A stretch of DNA of 64,000 nt from JASHPR01 sp963729365 (GCA_963729365.1 CAVSNQ010000012.1:67888-131887), one strand, 5' to 3'. Shown: positions 28,083-37,499, counted from the stretch's first letter. Numbers and translations are program-made. The notes: generated by a model from the sequence alone, not told the origin.

Positions 28083-29087
28083 TCACAGAACGTCGCGCCG
28101 GAGCTGCGGGAAGACCTTGGACACCTTGCCGAGCAGGTAGTCACCGTAGCTGCCGGTGAAGGCGCGCAGATCCTGGCCGTCCCACCGCGGCCGGCCGTCA
28201 TCCCCGGCGGCGGCCCGGCCGGGCAGCGGTGGCACCTCGGCGGCGAATCCCGGATCCAGGAAGAACGGGAACGAGAGCCGGCCGTGGCCGCTCAGGTTGC
28301 GGACCCGGTGCGGTGTTGACCGGTACCAGCCCCCGGTCAGGCGGTCAAGCATGTCGCCGATGTTGCAGACCAGCGTGCCGGGGATGGGCGGGGCGTCGAT
28401 CCAGCCTTCGGGGGCGGCGACCTGCAGACCGCCGCTGTCATCCTGCGCGAGCAGGGTCAGCAGCCCGTAGTCGGTGTGCTCGGCCACGCCCCAGCCGTCG
28501 TCCCGTGGCGGCGACGGCGGGTAGTGGAAGATCCGGAACAAGATGGTCGGGTCCGCGGTGTACCCGGTGGCGAAGTACCCGGCCGCCAGGCCGAGACTCA
28601 GCGCCACGCCCCGCAGGACGGCCTGGCCCAGGCTGGTCAGCGCGTCCAGGTAGGACAGCACCAGCGGGCGCAAGGCAGGAACCTGGCGCGGGAACAGGTT
28701 GCGGCCGTGCAGTGGAAGGCCGGCCAGCACCCGAGGATCATCGCCGGGCAGCTCGGTGCCGAAGTACAGGCCCTCCTTCAGGTCCGGCCGCCCGGCGGTG
28801 AGCTCGGCGCCCACCGGGAAGAAGCCCCGCCAGGCCCGGCCGCCCCGCACCATGGCGATCTCCAGCTTGGCCTCCAGGGGCAGGGCGAAGAACTCGGCGC
28901 TCGCGGCGGACAGCTGCGTCAGCAGTTCCGGCGGCACGCCGTGGCCGGTCACGTAGAAGAAGCCGCGCTCGCGGCAGGCCGCCTGGATCTGGTCGGCCAC
29001 CACGGCGACCGCCGCGGCCGGCCCGCCGCCGGCCAGCGGGGCCACGTCGATGACCGGCAGCGCGGCGGAGCCGCCCGAACCTGTCAT
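28083..29087 (-). CDS. 2-oxoglutarate/Fe(II) oxygenase, isopenicillin N synthase-like
   Basis: 334 residues. The N-terminal non-haem dioxygenase segment LPVIDVAPLAGGGP and GFFYVTGHGVPPEL is followed by the double-stranded beta-helix domain. That domain carries the iron ligands HTD (in AEHTDYGLLTLLAQD) and a distal His in YRSTPHRVRN, with Arg-x-Ser in GRLSFPFF for 2-oxoglutarate. All three metal ligands and the Arg are present, so activity is likely. ATG 29087 has AGGA upstream. The family hydroxylates or oxidises many small molecules and the substrate is unknown. A GNAT gene lies upstream on the same strand, 139 bases away. Confidence 0.9.
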   Translation of the reverse strand: MTGSGGSAALPVIDVAPLAGGGPAAAVAVVADQIQAACRERGFFYVTGHGVPPELLTQLSAASAEFFALPLEAKLEIAMVRGGRAWRGFFPVGAELTAGRPDLKEGLYFGTELPGDDPRVLAGLPLHGRNLFPRQVPALRPLVLSYLDALTSLGQAVLRGVALSLGLAAGYFATGYTADPTILFRIFHYPPSPPRDDGWGVAEHTDYGLLTLLAQDDSGGLQVAAPEGWIDAPPIPGTLVCNIGDMLDRLTGGWYRSTPHRVRNLSGHGRLSFPFFLDPGFAAEVPPLPGRAAAGDDGRPRWDGQDLRAFTGSYGDYLLGKVSKVFPQLRRDVL

Positions 29088-29226
29088 GCAGCCATCCTGC
29101 CCGACACCCGCCCGCACGGGACACGCGGTTAGGCCTGCCACGCCTCCCGTTCCTCAAGGGCCGGCAGGAAGTCGCGGACGGCGGCCTTCGGCACGCACAG
29201 CGGCCGGAACGCGGAGCTACGTAAGG

Positions 29227-29790
29227 TCAGCGTCTCCGGTCCGGCTGGAGTGCGGTGATGAGCACGTCAGCCACGGGCGAGCCGGGCCGGGAATCGCGGG
29301 TACGGGCGATCTTGCGCCAGCCCCAGCGCTGGAAGGCGTTCTGCGCCGGGGCAGCCGCCGGCAGGACGGTCAGCGTCGCCCGCTCCTCGCGCCGGCTGGC
29401 CAGGATCAGGTCGTGCAGGGCCTGGCCGATGCCCTGCCGCCGCCAGGACGCGCGCACCAGCAAGTCGGTCAGGGCGAAGGTGCGGCCGGGATGCTCGGCG
29501 GTGACCTCGTCCGGCAGCGGGGTGGTCAGGCCGGCCCACCAGGACGTGGACGGCCGCAGCGGCATCCCGGCCGCGTAACCGACCAGGTAGCCGCCATGGC
29601 GCGCCTCGGCCAGGGCAAACCCGGGCTGGCGGCGCTGGACCCGGAACCGGCCGCCGAACCGGGCGGCGTCATCATCGCGCCGGTACGGCGGGTCGGCGTA
29701 GACCTCGGCGTGCAGGGCCTGCAGTTCGGTCTCATGCGCGGCGGCCTGGGTGCCGTCGAGCAACTGGAACGTTATGCCGGGTATGGACAC
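29227..29790 (-). CDS. GNAT family N-acetyltransferase
   Basis: About 187 residues. The acetyl-CoA-binding signature appears as FALTDLLVRASWRRQGIGQA, in which RRQGIG is the pyrophosphate loop, followed by LHDLILASRREERATLTV and a C-terminal FQRWGWRKI segment typical of GNAT enzymes. GTG 29790 (start of SIPGITFQLLDG) was chosen because homology starts there, and the longer open frame upstream runs antisense through msrA. It is divergent from msrA, so the 140 bases between them hold both promoters. The acceptor amine is unknown. Confidence 0.8.
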   Translation of the reverse strand: MSIPGITFQLLDGTQAAAHETELQALHAEVYADPPYRRDDDAARFGGRFRVQRRQPGFALAEARHGGYLVGYAAGMPLRPSTSWWAGLTTPLPDEVTAEHPGRTFALTDLLVRASWRRQGIGQALHDLILASRREERATLTVLPAAAPAQNAFQRWGWRKIARTRDSRPGSPVADVLITALQPDRRR

Positions 29791-29928
29791 GACCACCTTC
29801 AGGTGCCGGGGGTGATCCGGGTCTTGCGGCCGGCACCCGAGCACATCGTCAGGCTGCGTAGTCCGGCCTACAACGGGAACGCTAGGGCGCCTACCGGTGT
29901 TGCAGCACATAGACGACACAAGGAGTGC

Positions 29929-30456
29929 ATGGCGATGAGCGGCAAACTGGAGAAGGCCATACTGGCCGGCGGCTGCTTCTGGGGAGTGCAGGACCTCATC
30001 CGCAAACGGCCCGGCGTGATCTCGACGAGAGTCGGCTACACCGGCGGTGACGTGCCGAACGCGACCTACCGGAACCACGGCAACCACGCCGAAGCCATCG
30101 AGATCACCTTCGATCCGGACCAGATCTCCTACCGGGACCTGCTCGAGTTCTTCTTCCAGATCCACGACCCGACAACGCTGAACCGGCAAGGCAACGACGT
30201 CGGGGCCAGCTACCGGTCGGCCATCTTCTACACCAGCGACGCGCAGCGGCAGACCGCCGAGGACACCATCGCCGATGTCGAAGCCTCCGGCCTGTGGCCG
30301 GGCAAGGTGGTCACCGAGGTTGAGCCCGCCGGGCCCTTCTGGGAGGCTGAGCCGGAACACCAGGACTACCTGGAAAAGTATCCCGCGGGCTATACGTGCC
30401 ACTTCGTCCGGCCGGGCTGGAGACTGCCGCACCGCGCGGACAGCGTCGCGCAATAG
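29929..30456 (+). CDS. msrA: Peptide methionine sulfoxide reductase A
   Basis: 175 residues. The active-site block AGGCFWGVQDL places the catalytic Cys at residue 16, and RVGYTGGDVPNATY with EITFDPDQISY and FFQIHDPTTLNRQGND are conserved MsrA motifs. It reduces the S-epimer of methionine sulfoxide in proteins and free methionine, using thioredoxin. A second resolving Cys may be the one in YTCHFVRPGW near the C-terminus. AGGAG lies directly before ATG 29929, and ATG 29935 is a possible alternative with better spacing. The gene precedes the DNA glycosylase by 51 bases, giving a small oxidative-damage repair pair. Confidence 0.95.
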   Translation: MAMSGKLEKAILAGGCFWGVQDLIRKRPGVISTRVGYTGGDVPNATYRNHGNHAEAIEITFDPDQISYRDLLEFFFQIHDPTTLNRQGNDVGASYRSAIFYTSDAQRQTAEDTIADVEASGLWPGKVVTEVEPAGPFWEAEPEHQDYLEKYPAGYTCHFVRPGWRLPHRADSVAQ

Positions 30457-30507
30457 CCGGCCAGCGCCTTGTTACGCGACAGGTCCGCGGGCGTGTAGAA
30501 CGGGTGG

Positions 30508-31380
30508 ATGCCCGAGCTTCCCGAGGTTGAGAACGCCCGCAGCCTGATCGCTGGCCGGGCCCTGGGCCGGCGCATCGTGGATGTGGACGATTCCGACCGC
30601 TACGTCGGGCGTCCGCATGCCCCCGGCGAGCTGCGGAGCGCGCTGACCGGCCGCAGCCTCACCGCCGCGCATCGGCGCGGCAAGACGATCTGGCTCGAGA
30701 CCTCCGCCGTCGGCGATGCGGCCGCGCCCGGCGGCCCGGAGCTCGGCATTCACCTGGGCATGAGCGGCCGCATCGTGGTCACCGGCCCGGACGGCTCCGT
30801 GGCCGAGGGCGGCGATCCGTACCGCTACGATGCCCGGCCGCGCAAGGCCGAATGGAGCCGCTTCACCCTCACGTTCGCGGACGGCGGCAGCCTGGTGCTC
30901 CTCGACCCGCGCCGGCTGGGGCGGGTCCGGCTCAACCCCGATATCGGCGCGCTCGGGCCGGATGCCGCGCAAGTCACGGCGGCCGAGTTCCGCGCGCTGC
31001 TCAAGAAGGGGACGATCGCCGTCAAGGCCCGGCTGCTCGACCAATCCAAGATCGCCGGTGTCGGCAACCTGCTGGCCGACGAGATTCTCTGGCAGGCCCG
31101 GGTGTCACCGCTGGCGCCGGTCGGCAGCCTCTCCGCTGCGCAGGTCAACCGCCTCTACCGCGCGCTGAAGTCGGTCCTGGCGTCCGCCATCGCCAAGGGC
31201 GGCGCGCACACCGGCGACATGATCGCCGCCCGCCACCCAGGCGGCACCTGCCCCAGGGACGGCGCTCCGATGGCGCACGGAACGGTCGGCGGCCGGTCGA
31301 CATGGTGGTGCTCACGCGAGCAGGCCCTCCGCCCGGAGCAGCGGAGTCCGGCTCCGCAAGGCGGTCGGCCAGGCCGCTGA
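30508..31380 (+). CDS. Fpg/Nei family DNA glycosylase
   Basis: 290 residues starting MPELPEVENARSLIAG: Pro2 and Glu3 are the catalytic pair of formamidopyrimidine/endonuclease VIII enzymes. The conserved HLGMSGR, LDPRRLGRVRL and the helix-two-turn-helix LLDQSKIAGVGNLLADEIL are all present. The C-terminal zinc finger is degenerate: it reads CPRDGAPM, then WWCSREQ, so two of the four cysteines are replaced, leaving a finger that probably binds no zinc. It removes oxidised bases and nicks the abasic site. It follows msrA closely. Whether it prefers oxidised purines or pyrimidines is not decided by the sequence. Confidence 0.92.
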   Translation: MPELPEVENARSLIAGRALGRRIVDVDDSDRYVGRPHAPGELRSALTGRSLTAAHRRGKTIWLETSAVGDAAAPGGPELGIHLGMSGRIVVTGPDGSVAEGGDPYRYDARPRKAEWSRFTLTFADGGSLVLLDPRRLGRVRLNPDIGALGPDAAQVTAAEFRALLKKGTIAVKARLLDQSKIAGVGNLLADEILWQARVSPLAPVGSLSAAQVNRLYRALKSVLASAIAKGGAHTGDMIAARHPGGTCPRDGAPMAHGTVGGRSTWWCSREQALRPEQRSPAPQGGRPGR

Positions 31381-31656
31381 CCAGGCCGAGCACGACAGCT
31401 GCGATGGCGCGGGCCTGCCTGGCGATCATGCCCGGCTGGTCGTCTGTTAACGGTGATGCACCGTGTTCCTGGCGTTGCGGGCGGTAACCATGCGCCTTGT
31501 ACCAGATTCTTCATGTGGTTGGCGTCTATTTACGTGTTTACGTACGTTCCGGCCCGGTCTCCAGTAAGTTCCCCCGGACAGGCGTATCCCGTGCCACCTG
31601 ACGCCAGTTTGGCGTCAGCTCGCCGGGTAGCGCGGAGCCCCGCGGACAGGAGCGAG

Positions 31657-32259
31657 ATGCCCGGAGCATCCCGTCATGCCAAGCCCAGGAGATCCTCCAT
31701 CAGGTTCGGGGCACCGGTAGCGGCCGCGGCGACGCTGGCAGGCGTGGCCGCGGCCTTCTTGTTGCTGCACGGCGCGCCCGCGGCGCCCGCGCCCGCTCGT
31801 CACGTGATTCCGGTCGTGACCACCGAATCAAGCCTCATCGACTACCGGGCGACCACTACCGTCCGCCACGACGTCGCCACCATGGAGAGCCGCATGGTCC
31901 GGCGGGTCCGGCGCAGGCGCCACGCAGCGCTCGCCGCCGCGCAGCACGCCCAGCAGCCGGCAGCAGCGCAGCCATCGCCGCCGCCGAGCCCGAGTCCGGC
32001 GCCGCTGTCATCCGGCGGCGGGGACGCCGCCAACTCACCACTTGGAGAGTGCATCCGCAACGCGGAAGAGGGCGGCAGCTACGCCTGGGGACCCGGCAAC
32101 GGCGGCGGTGCCTACCAGTTCCTGCTCGGCACCTGGGAAACCTATGGCGGCGCGGCCAGCGAGTTCGGCGTCGCCGGTCCGGCCTACCAGAACCAGATAT
32201 TCGACAACGCCATCGCCGCGGGTGCCGCGTCGAGCTGGACGGATTACGACGGCTGCTGA
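31657..32259 (+). CDS. Secreted Rpf/transglycosylase-like protein
   Basis: 200 residues; AGGAG lies five bases before ATG 31657. A membrane or signal segment (PVAAAATLAGVAAAFLLLHG) follows a basic N-terminus. An Arg/Ala and Pro/Ser-rich linker leads to a C-terminal domain LGECIRNAEEGGSYAWGPGN then GAYQFLLGTWETYGGAA, which resembles the resuscitation-promoting factor/lysozyme-like fold. The Glu of EEGG is in the place of the catalytic glutamate and a Cys near the C-terminus (DGC) could bridge to the first Cys. It would cleave peptidoglycan outside the cell. It is a short version lacking LysM or other wall anchors. Sequence is divergent enough that activity should not be assumed. Confidence 0.78.
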   Translation: MPGASRHAKPRRSSIRFGAPVAAAATLAGVAAAFLLLHGAPAAPAPARHVIPVVTTESSLIDYRATTTVRHDVATMESRMVRRVRRRRHAALAAAQHAQQPAAAQPSPPPSPSPAPLSSGGGDAANSPLGECIRNAEEGGSYAWGPGNGGGAYQFLLGTWETYGGAASEFGVAGPAYQNQIFDNAIAAGAASSWTDYDGC

Positions 32260-32289
32260 CCATGCGGCAGCGCGCCGGCCAGCGCCCCG

Positions 32290-32571
32290 TCATCCCTTGG
32301 GCGGCAGCACAATGTGGTCGAGTGCGTACGGGGTCGGGGCGAGGGCGTCGGACATGATCGCCTCCATCACCGGCAGCGGGACCAGGCAGTCGGCGCAGGC
32401 GTCCGCCCCGGCCCGGATCTCCACCACCACCCGGTCCGGCCCGGTCAGCGACCACTGAAGGTCGTACCCGTCGGCGGCCAGCACGTCGCGGAACCCCTGC
32501 AGGGCGCCGTCCAGGGCCGCCGGGGAACCGGCGTCCGCGCCGGTTGAATCGGTGTTCGCGCTCAAGCCCAT
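32290..32571 (-). CDS. Small hypothetical protein with Cys pair
   Basis: 93 residues. The sequence GFRDVLAADGYDLQWSLTG, then VVVEIRAGADACADCLVPL, has a short CADC motif, followed by a helix (VMEAIMSDALAP). The layout resembles small NifU-like or metal-site proteins but does not match one firmly. It is convergent with the Rpf-like gene. Start ATG 32571 is preceded by another in-frame GTG; no strong ribosome site is seen. Function unknown. Confidence 0.55.
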   Translation of the reverse strand: MGLSANTDSTGADAGSPAALDGALQGFRDVLAADGYDLQWSLTGPDRVVVEIRAGADACADCLVPLPVMEAIMSDALAPTPYALDHIVLPPKG

Positions 32572-32959
32572 CACATCAGTCTTATCGGCTGATACACCGG
32601 AACGCCAGGCACGAACATCCTGGCAAGCCGTGAGCCAAGCCGACCTTCACCTGGCCGCGCTGCCACCCAGCCTCACTCAACGATCTTGAAACTGCCGTGG
32701 CCCGGTCCTTGACCGGGACTGTGGCAGGCAGGTCGTCATAATCCGCCCTGATCGTCAGAGATGTGCCTAACTAATGGTAACCGGGCGCTTTCAGGAAACA
32801 CCTCCCTAGATATCACCGGCCACGAGCAAAACTATAAGGATGGTATCGGCCGTTTTAATCGCGAAGGTGAACTAGTGCTTATGAAATTTCATGCTAAAAC
32901 TCGTCCCTCGGCGTACGGTGATACCTACCTCAAAGGCACCCAAGCGGAGGGGCTGTCAG
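32572..32959. promoter_or_regulatory. Low-GC leader region before the subtilase
   Basis: 388 bases without a gene. The stretch 32755-32935 is strikingly A/T-rich for this window (AACTAATGGTAACC, AAACTATAAGGATGG, TTATGAAATTTCATGC, with the palindrome GAAATTTC) and may hold the promoter and a long leader of the subtilase/GGDEF operon. No known riboswitch consensus was recognised. GGAGGGG at 32946-32952 is the ribosome site. Confidence 0.4.
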
Positions 32960-34628
32960 ATGCGGCATGCTGGCTCATTCGGTGCGGCCGTCGGCTACTG
33001 GACGCGGCTCGTCTGCCTGAAGAAAGGCCGGATCGCCGCCGTGGGTGTCGCAGTAGTCGCTGTATTAGCGGGCACGTCGGCGGCGGGGGCACCAGCGGCA
33101 TCGGCGAGTTCGGACGAGACGGTCATTGTCACCGCGACCGGACTTTTGAGCCCGGTCGCGGCGGTGCTGGAGCTGGGCGGCACCGTTTTGACGCAATATC
33201 ACCTCATTGACGGTGCTGAGGCCCTGATCCCTATTGCCTTGGAACCACTTTTGGCGGCGTTGCCGGGCATTACCGTGACTCCTGATGTTTCGGTAAGTGT
33301 GCAGTCCACCACGGAGTCGACCGGGCCCCACACGCCTTCGGATGTTTTCTTGCAGGAGACCGGGGCTGCCCAGTTAGCGTCAGCCGGCGACACCGGCCAG
33401 GGAGTCACCGTGGCCGTGCTGGATACCGGTATCGACAACCTGCCCGACTTCTCCGGGCGGCTGGTCGGCGGGGTGGACCTGACCGGCGGGGACAACCCGT
33501 TCCAGGACAGCTACGGGCATGGCACCTTCGTGGCTGGCCTGATCGCCGGCAACGGGGCCTCGTCGAACGGGCAGTACTCGGGCGAGGCGCCGGGCGCCAA
33601 CCTGGTGTCGATCAAGGTGGCGGGGGCGGACGGCACGACCGACCTGGGGACTTTGATCTCGGGCCTGCAGTGGGCGGTCGATCACCAGAGCAGGTACGGC
33701 ATCAAGGTCCTCAACATTTCCCTAGGCGTCAAGCCCACCAGTTCCACGGTCATCAACCCGCTGGACCAGGCGGTCGAGGCGGTGTGGAACTCGGGTATCA
33801 CGGTGGTGGCCTCGGCGGGCAACGCCGGGCCGTTCAACGGCACCATCCTTTCCCCGGGCGACGACCCGCTGGTGATCACGGCAGGCGCCCTGGACGACAT
33901 GGCCACGCCGTCGATCACCGACGACGAGATGAACGACTTCAGCAGCGTCGGGCCCACCTCGCCCGACGGCTGGGTCAAGCCTGACCTCGTCACCTCGGGC
34001 CGGTCTGTCGTGAGCCTGGCCGCGCCGGGTTCGACGATCGACAACGACTTCCCTTCGGCCCGGATCGGCTCGGCGAACTTCGTCGGCTCGGGTACCTCGT
34101 TCAGCGCCGCCATCACCAGCGGGGCGGCCGCGCTGGTCCTGGCCGACAACCCGGGTCTCACCCCGGACCAGGTCAAGGCCCGCCTGCTCGGCACCACCAA
34201 CCCAGGTCCGGTCGGCAACCCCTTCGTCGACGGCCATGGGGCCCTCAACGCCTACGCCGCGGCCACCTCGGGCCCGATGAACTTCAAGCAGTCGGCCGTC
34301 GGCCTGATCCCGGTCTGGCCGGGCAGCACGGTCTCGCTGGCCCCCACTCGCTCCGTCGACACATGGAACGCGAACCTGTGGTCGGGGGTCTCCTGGAATC
34401 AGACGCCGTCCACCGGCTGGACGTGGAACGGCGCGGCGTGGAACGGCGGTGGCTGGAACGGCTGGGCCTGGAACGATCAGGCGTGGAACGGCTGGGCGTG
34501 GAACGGAGCAGCGTGGGACGGCGGTGAGTGGAGTGGCTGTGGCCTGGAACGGCTCGGCCTGGAACGGCTCGGCCTGGGATGGCAACGCCTGGGCCGGGGC
34601 CGCCTGGAACAGCTCAGCATGGAGTTGA
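32960..34628 (+). CDS. Secreted subtilisin-like (S8) protease with W-N-G repeats, one frameshift
   Basis: Start ATG 32960 has GGAGGGG upstream, followed by a signal peptide (IAAVGVAVVAVLAGTSAAG, AAPAASA). The S8 catalytic triad is complete: Asp in VAVLDTGIDNL, His in DSYGHGTFVAGLIAG, Ser in GSGTSFSAAITSGAAA. After the protease domain comes a repeat tail of Trp-Asn-Gly units (WTWNGAAWNGGGWNGWAWN and further). The frame breaks at the tail: dropping one T at about 34540 keeps the W-N-G pattern going (GWAWNGSAWNGSAWDG) to a stop at 34626-34628. Without that correction the frame runs on into the GGDEF gene and makes a false fusion. Substrate unknown; the tail may bind the cell surface. Confidence 0.87.
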
Positions 34629-37390
34629 CCCGTGCTCGATGCCGACGTCAGGTCGTGAAAGTACCGCGTGCTACCTCGGCCGTTGTCGCGGCTTCGGTGG
34701 TGGGCGGCGCGCTGGCCTTATCCGTCGCCGCGTGGCGGCAACCGGCCCCGGGACACGTCGACCAGAGCCAATGGCTCATCGCCGCGGCAGTGGGTGCCCT
34801 GGCCCTGGGGGGCTGGGCGTGGCCGGTCGTGGTGTACCGGGGAGCCGAATCCGCGGCCTTCAATATGGACGAGGTTTTCTTTGTCATCCTCGCCCTCCTC
34901 GTGCCGCCGCTGGTCACTCTGGGGACCTTTGCCCTGGCGACCGTCCTGGCCCAGGCGGCCCGCCGGCGCCCCCTGGTCAAGTCGGCCTTCAACGCCGGGC
35001 AGGTTCTGATCGCGGCAGGTCTGGGACTGGCCGTGAGCCGCAGTATTGCGGCTCCCTCGAACCCCCTCACCGCGGTTCAGGCCGCGGCCATCATGCTCGG
35101 GGTGGGGGTGTACTTCGTCATCAACACGCTCCTCGTGGCCGGGGTTATGGTCTCGCTGGGCGCGGCCTGGAGGGAGTTCTTCAGTGATCTTCCCATTCAG
35201 GTGACGCACGCTGCGGCGGGCGCTTTGGTCGGCGTGGTGCTGGCCTTGGCGATGCAGGCTCATCTGTGGGCCATCGCGCTGGCCGTCCCGGGCCTGGTGA
35301 TCGAGCGCCGGCTCATCAGCGCCCGGTTCGCGGCGCTGTACGACCGCGCCCGGATGAAGGGGCTGTACGAGGTCACGCTGGAGGCCAACCGGGGGCTGCG
35401 GCGGCAGGCGGTGCTCGAGACGATCCTGGAATCGGCCCGGCGGCTGCTGCGCAGCCCGGAGGCCGCCCTGACCCCTGATCATCCGGGGCCTGGCCAGCTG
35501 GCGGCGCCCATGACCGTTGCCGAACAGCAGCAGTGGCTGGTGGCGTCGGGCCGGCGACGGGATGAGCCCTTCGACGACGCCGACCGGGGCCTACTGAGGG
35601 CGCTCGCGGCCGTGGGCAGCGGGGCGCTCAGCAATGCCGAGCTGTACCAGCAGGTCCACGTCGAGCGCGAGCGGCTCTCTTCGATCACGCTCAACATCGG
35701 AGAAGGCGTCTGCGCCGTAGACGCAAACGGTGAGCTGACCTTCGTCAACCGGGCCGCGGCCGACATGGTCGAGCTGTCGTCGTTCAGCATCATGATCGAC
35801 GACCCGGTGAGCTATAGCTCCCGCACCGCGCCCGACTTTCTGCTCGCGCCGGCCCGTGAGGCCATGCGCACGGGCCGCACCATCCGGGAGGACGACGCCC
35901 GGTTCCGCGGCAAGAACGGCGGCACCATCCCGGTTGCGTATACGGCCTCTCCGGTCCCGAGCGACGGCGCACCGTCGGGCGCGGTGATCACCTTCCGTGA
36001 CATCACCGAACGCAAGGCGTTCGAAGACGAACTCCACCATCACGCCTTCTACGACAGCCTCACCGGCCTGGCCAACCGCCGGCTGCTGGTGGAGCGCCTC
36101 GATCAGGCGCTGCAGCAGTCAGTCCTGGACCGGAAGACCCACGCCCTGATCTTCGTCGATGTGGACCGCTTCAAGAGCATCAACGACAGCCTTGGCCACG
36201 TGACCGGTGACGAGTTCCTGGTGGCGATCGGGAACCGCATGAACGGGGTGGTGCGAAGTCGCGACCTGCTGGCCCGATTCGGCGGCGACGAGTTCGTGGT
36301 GCTGCTGGAGGACCTGGCCGGAGTGGACGTGGCCGTCACCGCGGCCCGGCGTATCTGCTCGGCCGTCGAACAGCCCATGGTGCTGCCCGGCGGCTACGAA
36401 ATGGTGGCCAGCGTGTCGGTCGGCATTGCCCTCACCGAGCCGGGCAAGACCGCCGACGACGTGCTTCGCAACGCCGACGTGGCGATGTACGAGGCCAAAG
36501 CCAAGGGCGGGGGCGGCATCTACAAGGTGTTCGACCAGGCTTCCATGGGAACCCGCTCCTCCGAGCGGCTCCAGATCGAGGCCGATCTGCGCAAGGGGCT
36601 GGAGCGAGATGAGCTCGAGGTGCACTACCAGCCCTTCTACTCCCTTGACGAGCACCACATCGTGGGCGCAGAGGCGCTGGTGCGATGGCGCCACCCCACC
36701 GACGGCTTGATCAGCCCCATGAGGTTCATCCCGATGGCCGAGGAGACGGGGCTGATACTGCCGCTGGGCCGGTACGTGCTGGACAAAGCGTGCCGGCAGG
36801 TGCGCTCGATCCGGGATCGACTGGCCGTGGACCTGCCGATCAGCGTCAACCTCTCACCCCGCCAGTTCCAGGAGAGCGGGCTCTTGTCGCAGGTGGCGGC
36901 GGCCCTCGACGCCACCGGCCTGCCTTCGGAGCTGCTCATATTCGAGATCACCGAGACGATGGTCATGGAAGACCTTTCCGGTGCCCGCGAGATCATGAAG
37001 AAGCTCAATCGGCTCGGCGTGCGCCTGGCCATCGACGACTTCGGCACCGGCCACTCCTCACTGGCGTACCTCAAGCAGTTCCCGGTGCACGAAGTAAAGG
37101 TGGACCGCACGTTCGTGCAGGGCGTCGCCGAGAGCCCGGTGGACACGGCGATCGTCCGGGCCGTCATCGACCTGGCCGATGCGATGGGCATATCCGCGGT
37201 GGCTGAGGGCGTGGAGACCAAGGATCAGGTCGCCGGGCTCGAGACGCTCGGCTGCCAGGTGGCGCAGGGTTTCTACTTCTCCCAGCCGCTTCGCGCCGAG
37301 GAGTTCGACGAACTCCTCACCCGCCACTTCGCGCCGACCGTGACACCGACCGGATCCTGGCCCACCGATATCCTCAGGCTGCCTGGCTGA
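34619..37390 (+). CDS. Membrane sensor GGDEF/EAL cyclic-di-GMP protein
   Basis: About 923 residues from ATG 34619, which overlaps the corrected subtilase stop by ten bases; GTG 34655 is an alternative start. Roughly seven hydrophobic helices (residues 15-215) form a membrane sensor. A linker/GAF-like part and a PAS domain follow (NIGEGVCAVDANGELTFVNR, near 360). GGDEF is intact (LLARFGGDEFVVLLE, near 555) and EAL is intact (GAEALVRWRHP, SVNLSPRQFQ, IDDFGTGHSSLAYLK, VEGVETKDQ). Both catalytic sets look complete, so it could make or degrade cyclic-di-GMP. The operon with a secreted protease suggests joint control of secretion, but that is inference. Confidence 0.9.
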   Translation: MELTRARCRRQVVKVPRATSAVVAASVVGGALALSVAAWRQPAPGHVDQSQWLIAAAVGALALGGWAWPVVVYRGAESAAFNMDEVFFVILALLVPPLVTLGTFALATVLAQAARRRPLVKSAFNAGQVLIAAGLGLAVSRSIAAPSNPLTAVQAAAIMLGVGVYFVINTLLVAGVMVSLGAAWREFFSDLPIQVTHAAAGALVGVVLALAMQAHLWAIALAVPGLVIERRLISARFAALYDRARMKGLYEVTLEANRGLRRQAVLETILESARRLLRSPEAALTPDHPGPGQLAAPMTVAEQQQWLVASGRRRDEPFDDADRGLLRALAAVGSGALSNAELYQQVHVERERLSSITLNIGEGVCAVDANGELTFVNRAAADMVELSSFSIMIDDPVSYSSRTAPDFLLAPAREAMRTGRTIREDDARFRGKNGGTIPVAYTASPVPSDGAPSGAVITFRDITERKAFEDELHHHAFYDSLTGLANRRLLVERLDQALQQSVLDRKTHALIFVDVDRFKSINDSLGHVTGDEFLVAIGNRMNGVVRSRDLLARFGGDEFVVLLEDLAGVDVAVTAARRICSAVEQPMVLPGGYEMVASVSVGIALTEPGKTADDVLRNADVAMYEAKAKGGGGIYKVFDQASMGTRSSERLQIEADLRKGLERDELEVHYQPFYSLDEHHIVGAEALVRWRHPTDGLISPMRFIPMAEETGLILPLGRYVLDKACRQVRSIRDRLAVDLPISVNLSPRQFQESGLLSQVAAALDATGLPSELLIFEITETMVMEDLSGAREIMKKLNRLGVRLAIDDFGTGHSSLAYLKQFPVHEVKVDRTFVQGVAESPVDTAIVRAVIDLADAMGISAVAEGVETKDQVAGLETLGCQVAQGFYFSQPLRAEEFDELLTRHFAPTVTPTGSWPTDILRLPG

Positions 37391-37393
37391 GGT

Positions 37394-37424
37394 GGGTCAG
37401 CGGGATCGGCAGCGGCCCTGACCC
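37394..37424 (+). terminator. Weak hairpin after the GGDEF/EAL gene
   Basis: GGGTCAG (37394-37400) pairs with CTGACCC (37418-37424) across a 17-base GC-rich loop, starting four bases after the stop. The stem is short, so this is only a possible terminator. Confidence 0.35.
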
Positions 37425-37437
37425 CGTGGCAAAAAAC

Positions 37438-37451
37438 TAGAACACGTTTCA
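37438..37451. promoter_or_regulatory. KstR-like operator
   Basis: TAGAACACGTTTCA matches the KstR box TNNAACNNGTTNNA at every fixed position. KstR is the TetR-family repressor of cholesterol catabolism in actinobacteria. It lies about 140 bases before the cholesterol-oxidase-like gene. A chance match to eight fixed bases is possible. Confidence 0.5.
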
Positions 37452-37499
37452 GTATTGCCCCCTCCCCGGCCCGCTGGTTATGGTGAAATCAGGCCCATT

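Noticed and set aside
29135..29226. Fragment reading AFRPLCVPKAAVRDFLPAL on the minus strand
   Set aside because: It looks protein-like but has no start codon and no recognised family. It is too short to call.
29227..30453. Long minus-strand frame covering msrA
   Set aside because: Only its last 187 residues match GNAT. The rest is antisense to msrA, so the gene was started at 29790.
31560..31656. Cyclic-di-AMP (ydaO) riboswitch before the Rpf-like gene
   Set aside because: A short stretch, CGTCAGCTCGCCGGGTAGCG, recalls the 3' end of that motif, but the GGGGNACC and GGGTGAAT parts are missing.
32891..37390. A single 1,499-residue protease/GGDEF/EAL fusion protein
   Set aside because: The frame only joins because of one extra base in the W-N-G repeat tail. 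With it removed the tail repeats continue to a proper stop that overlaps a separate ATG.
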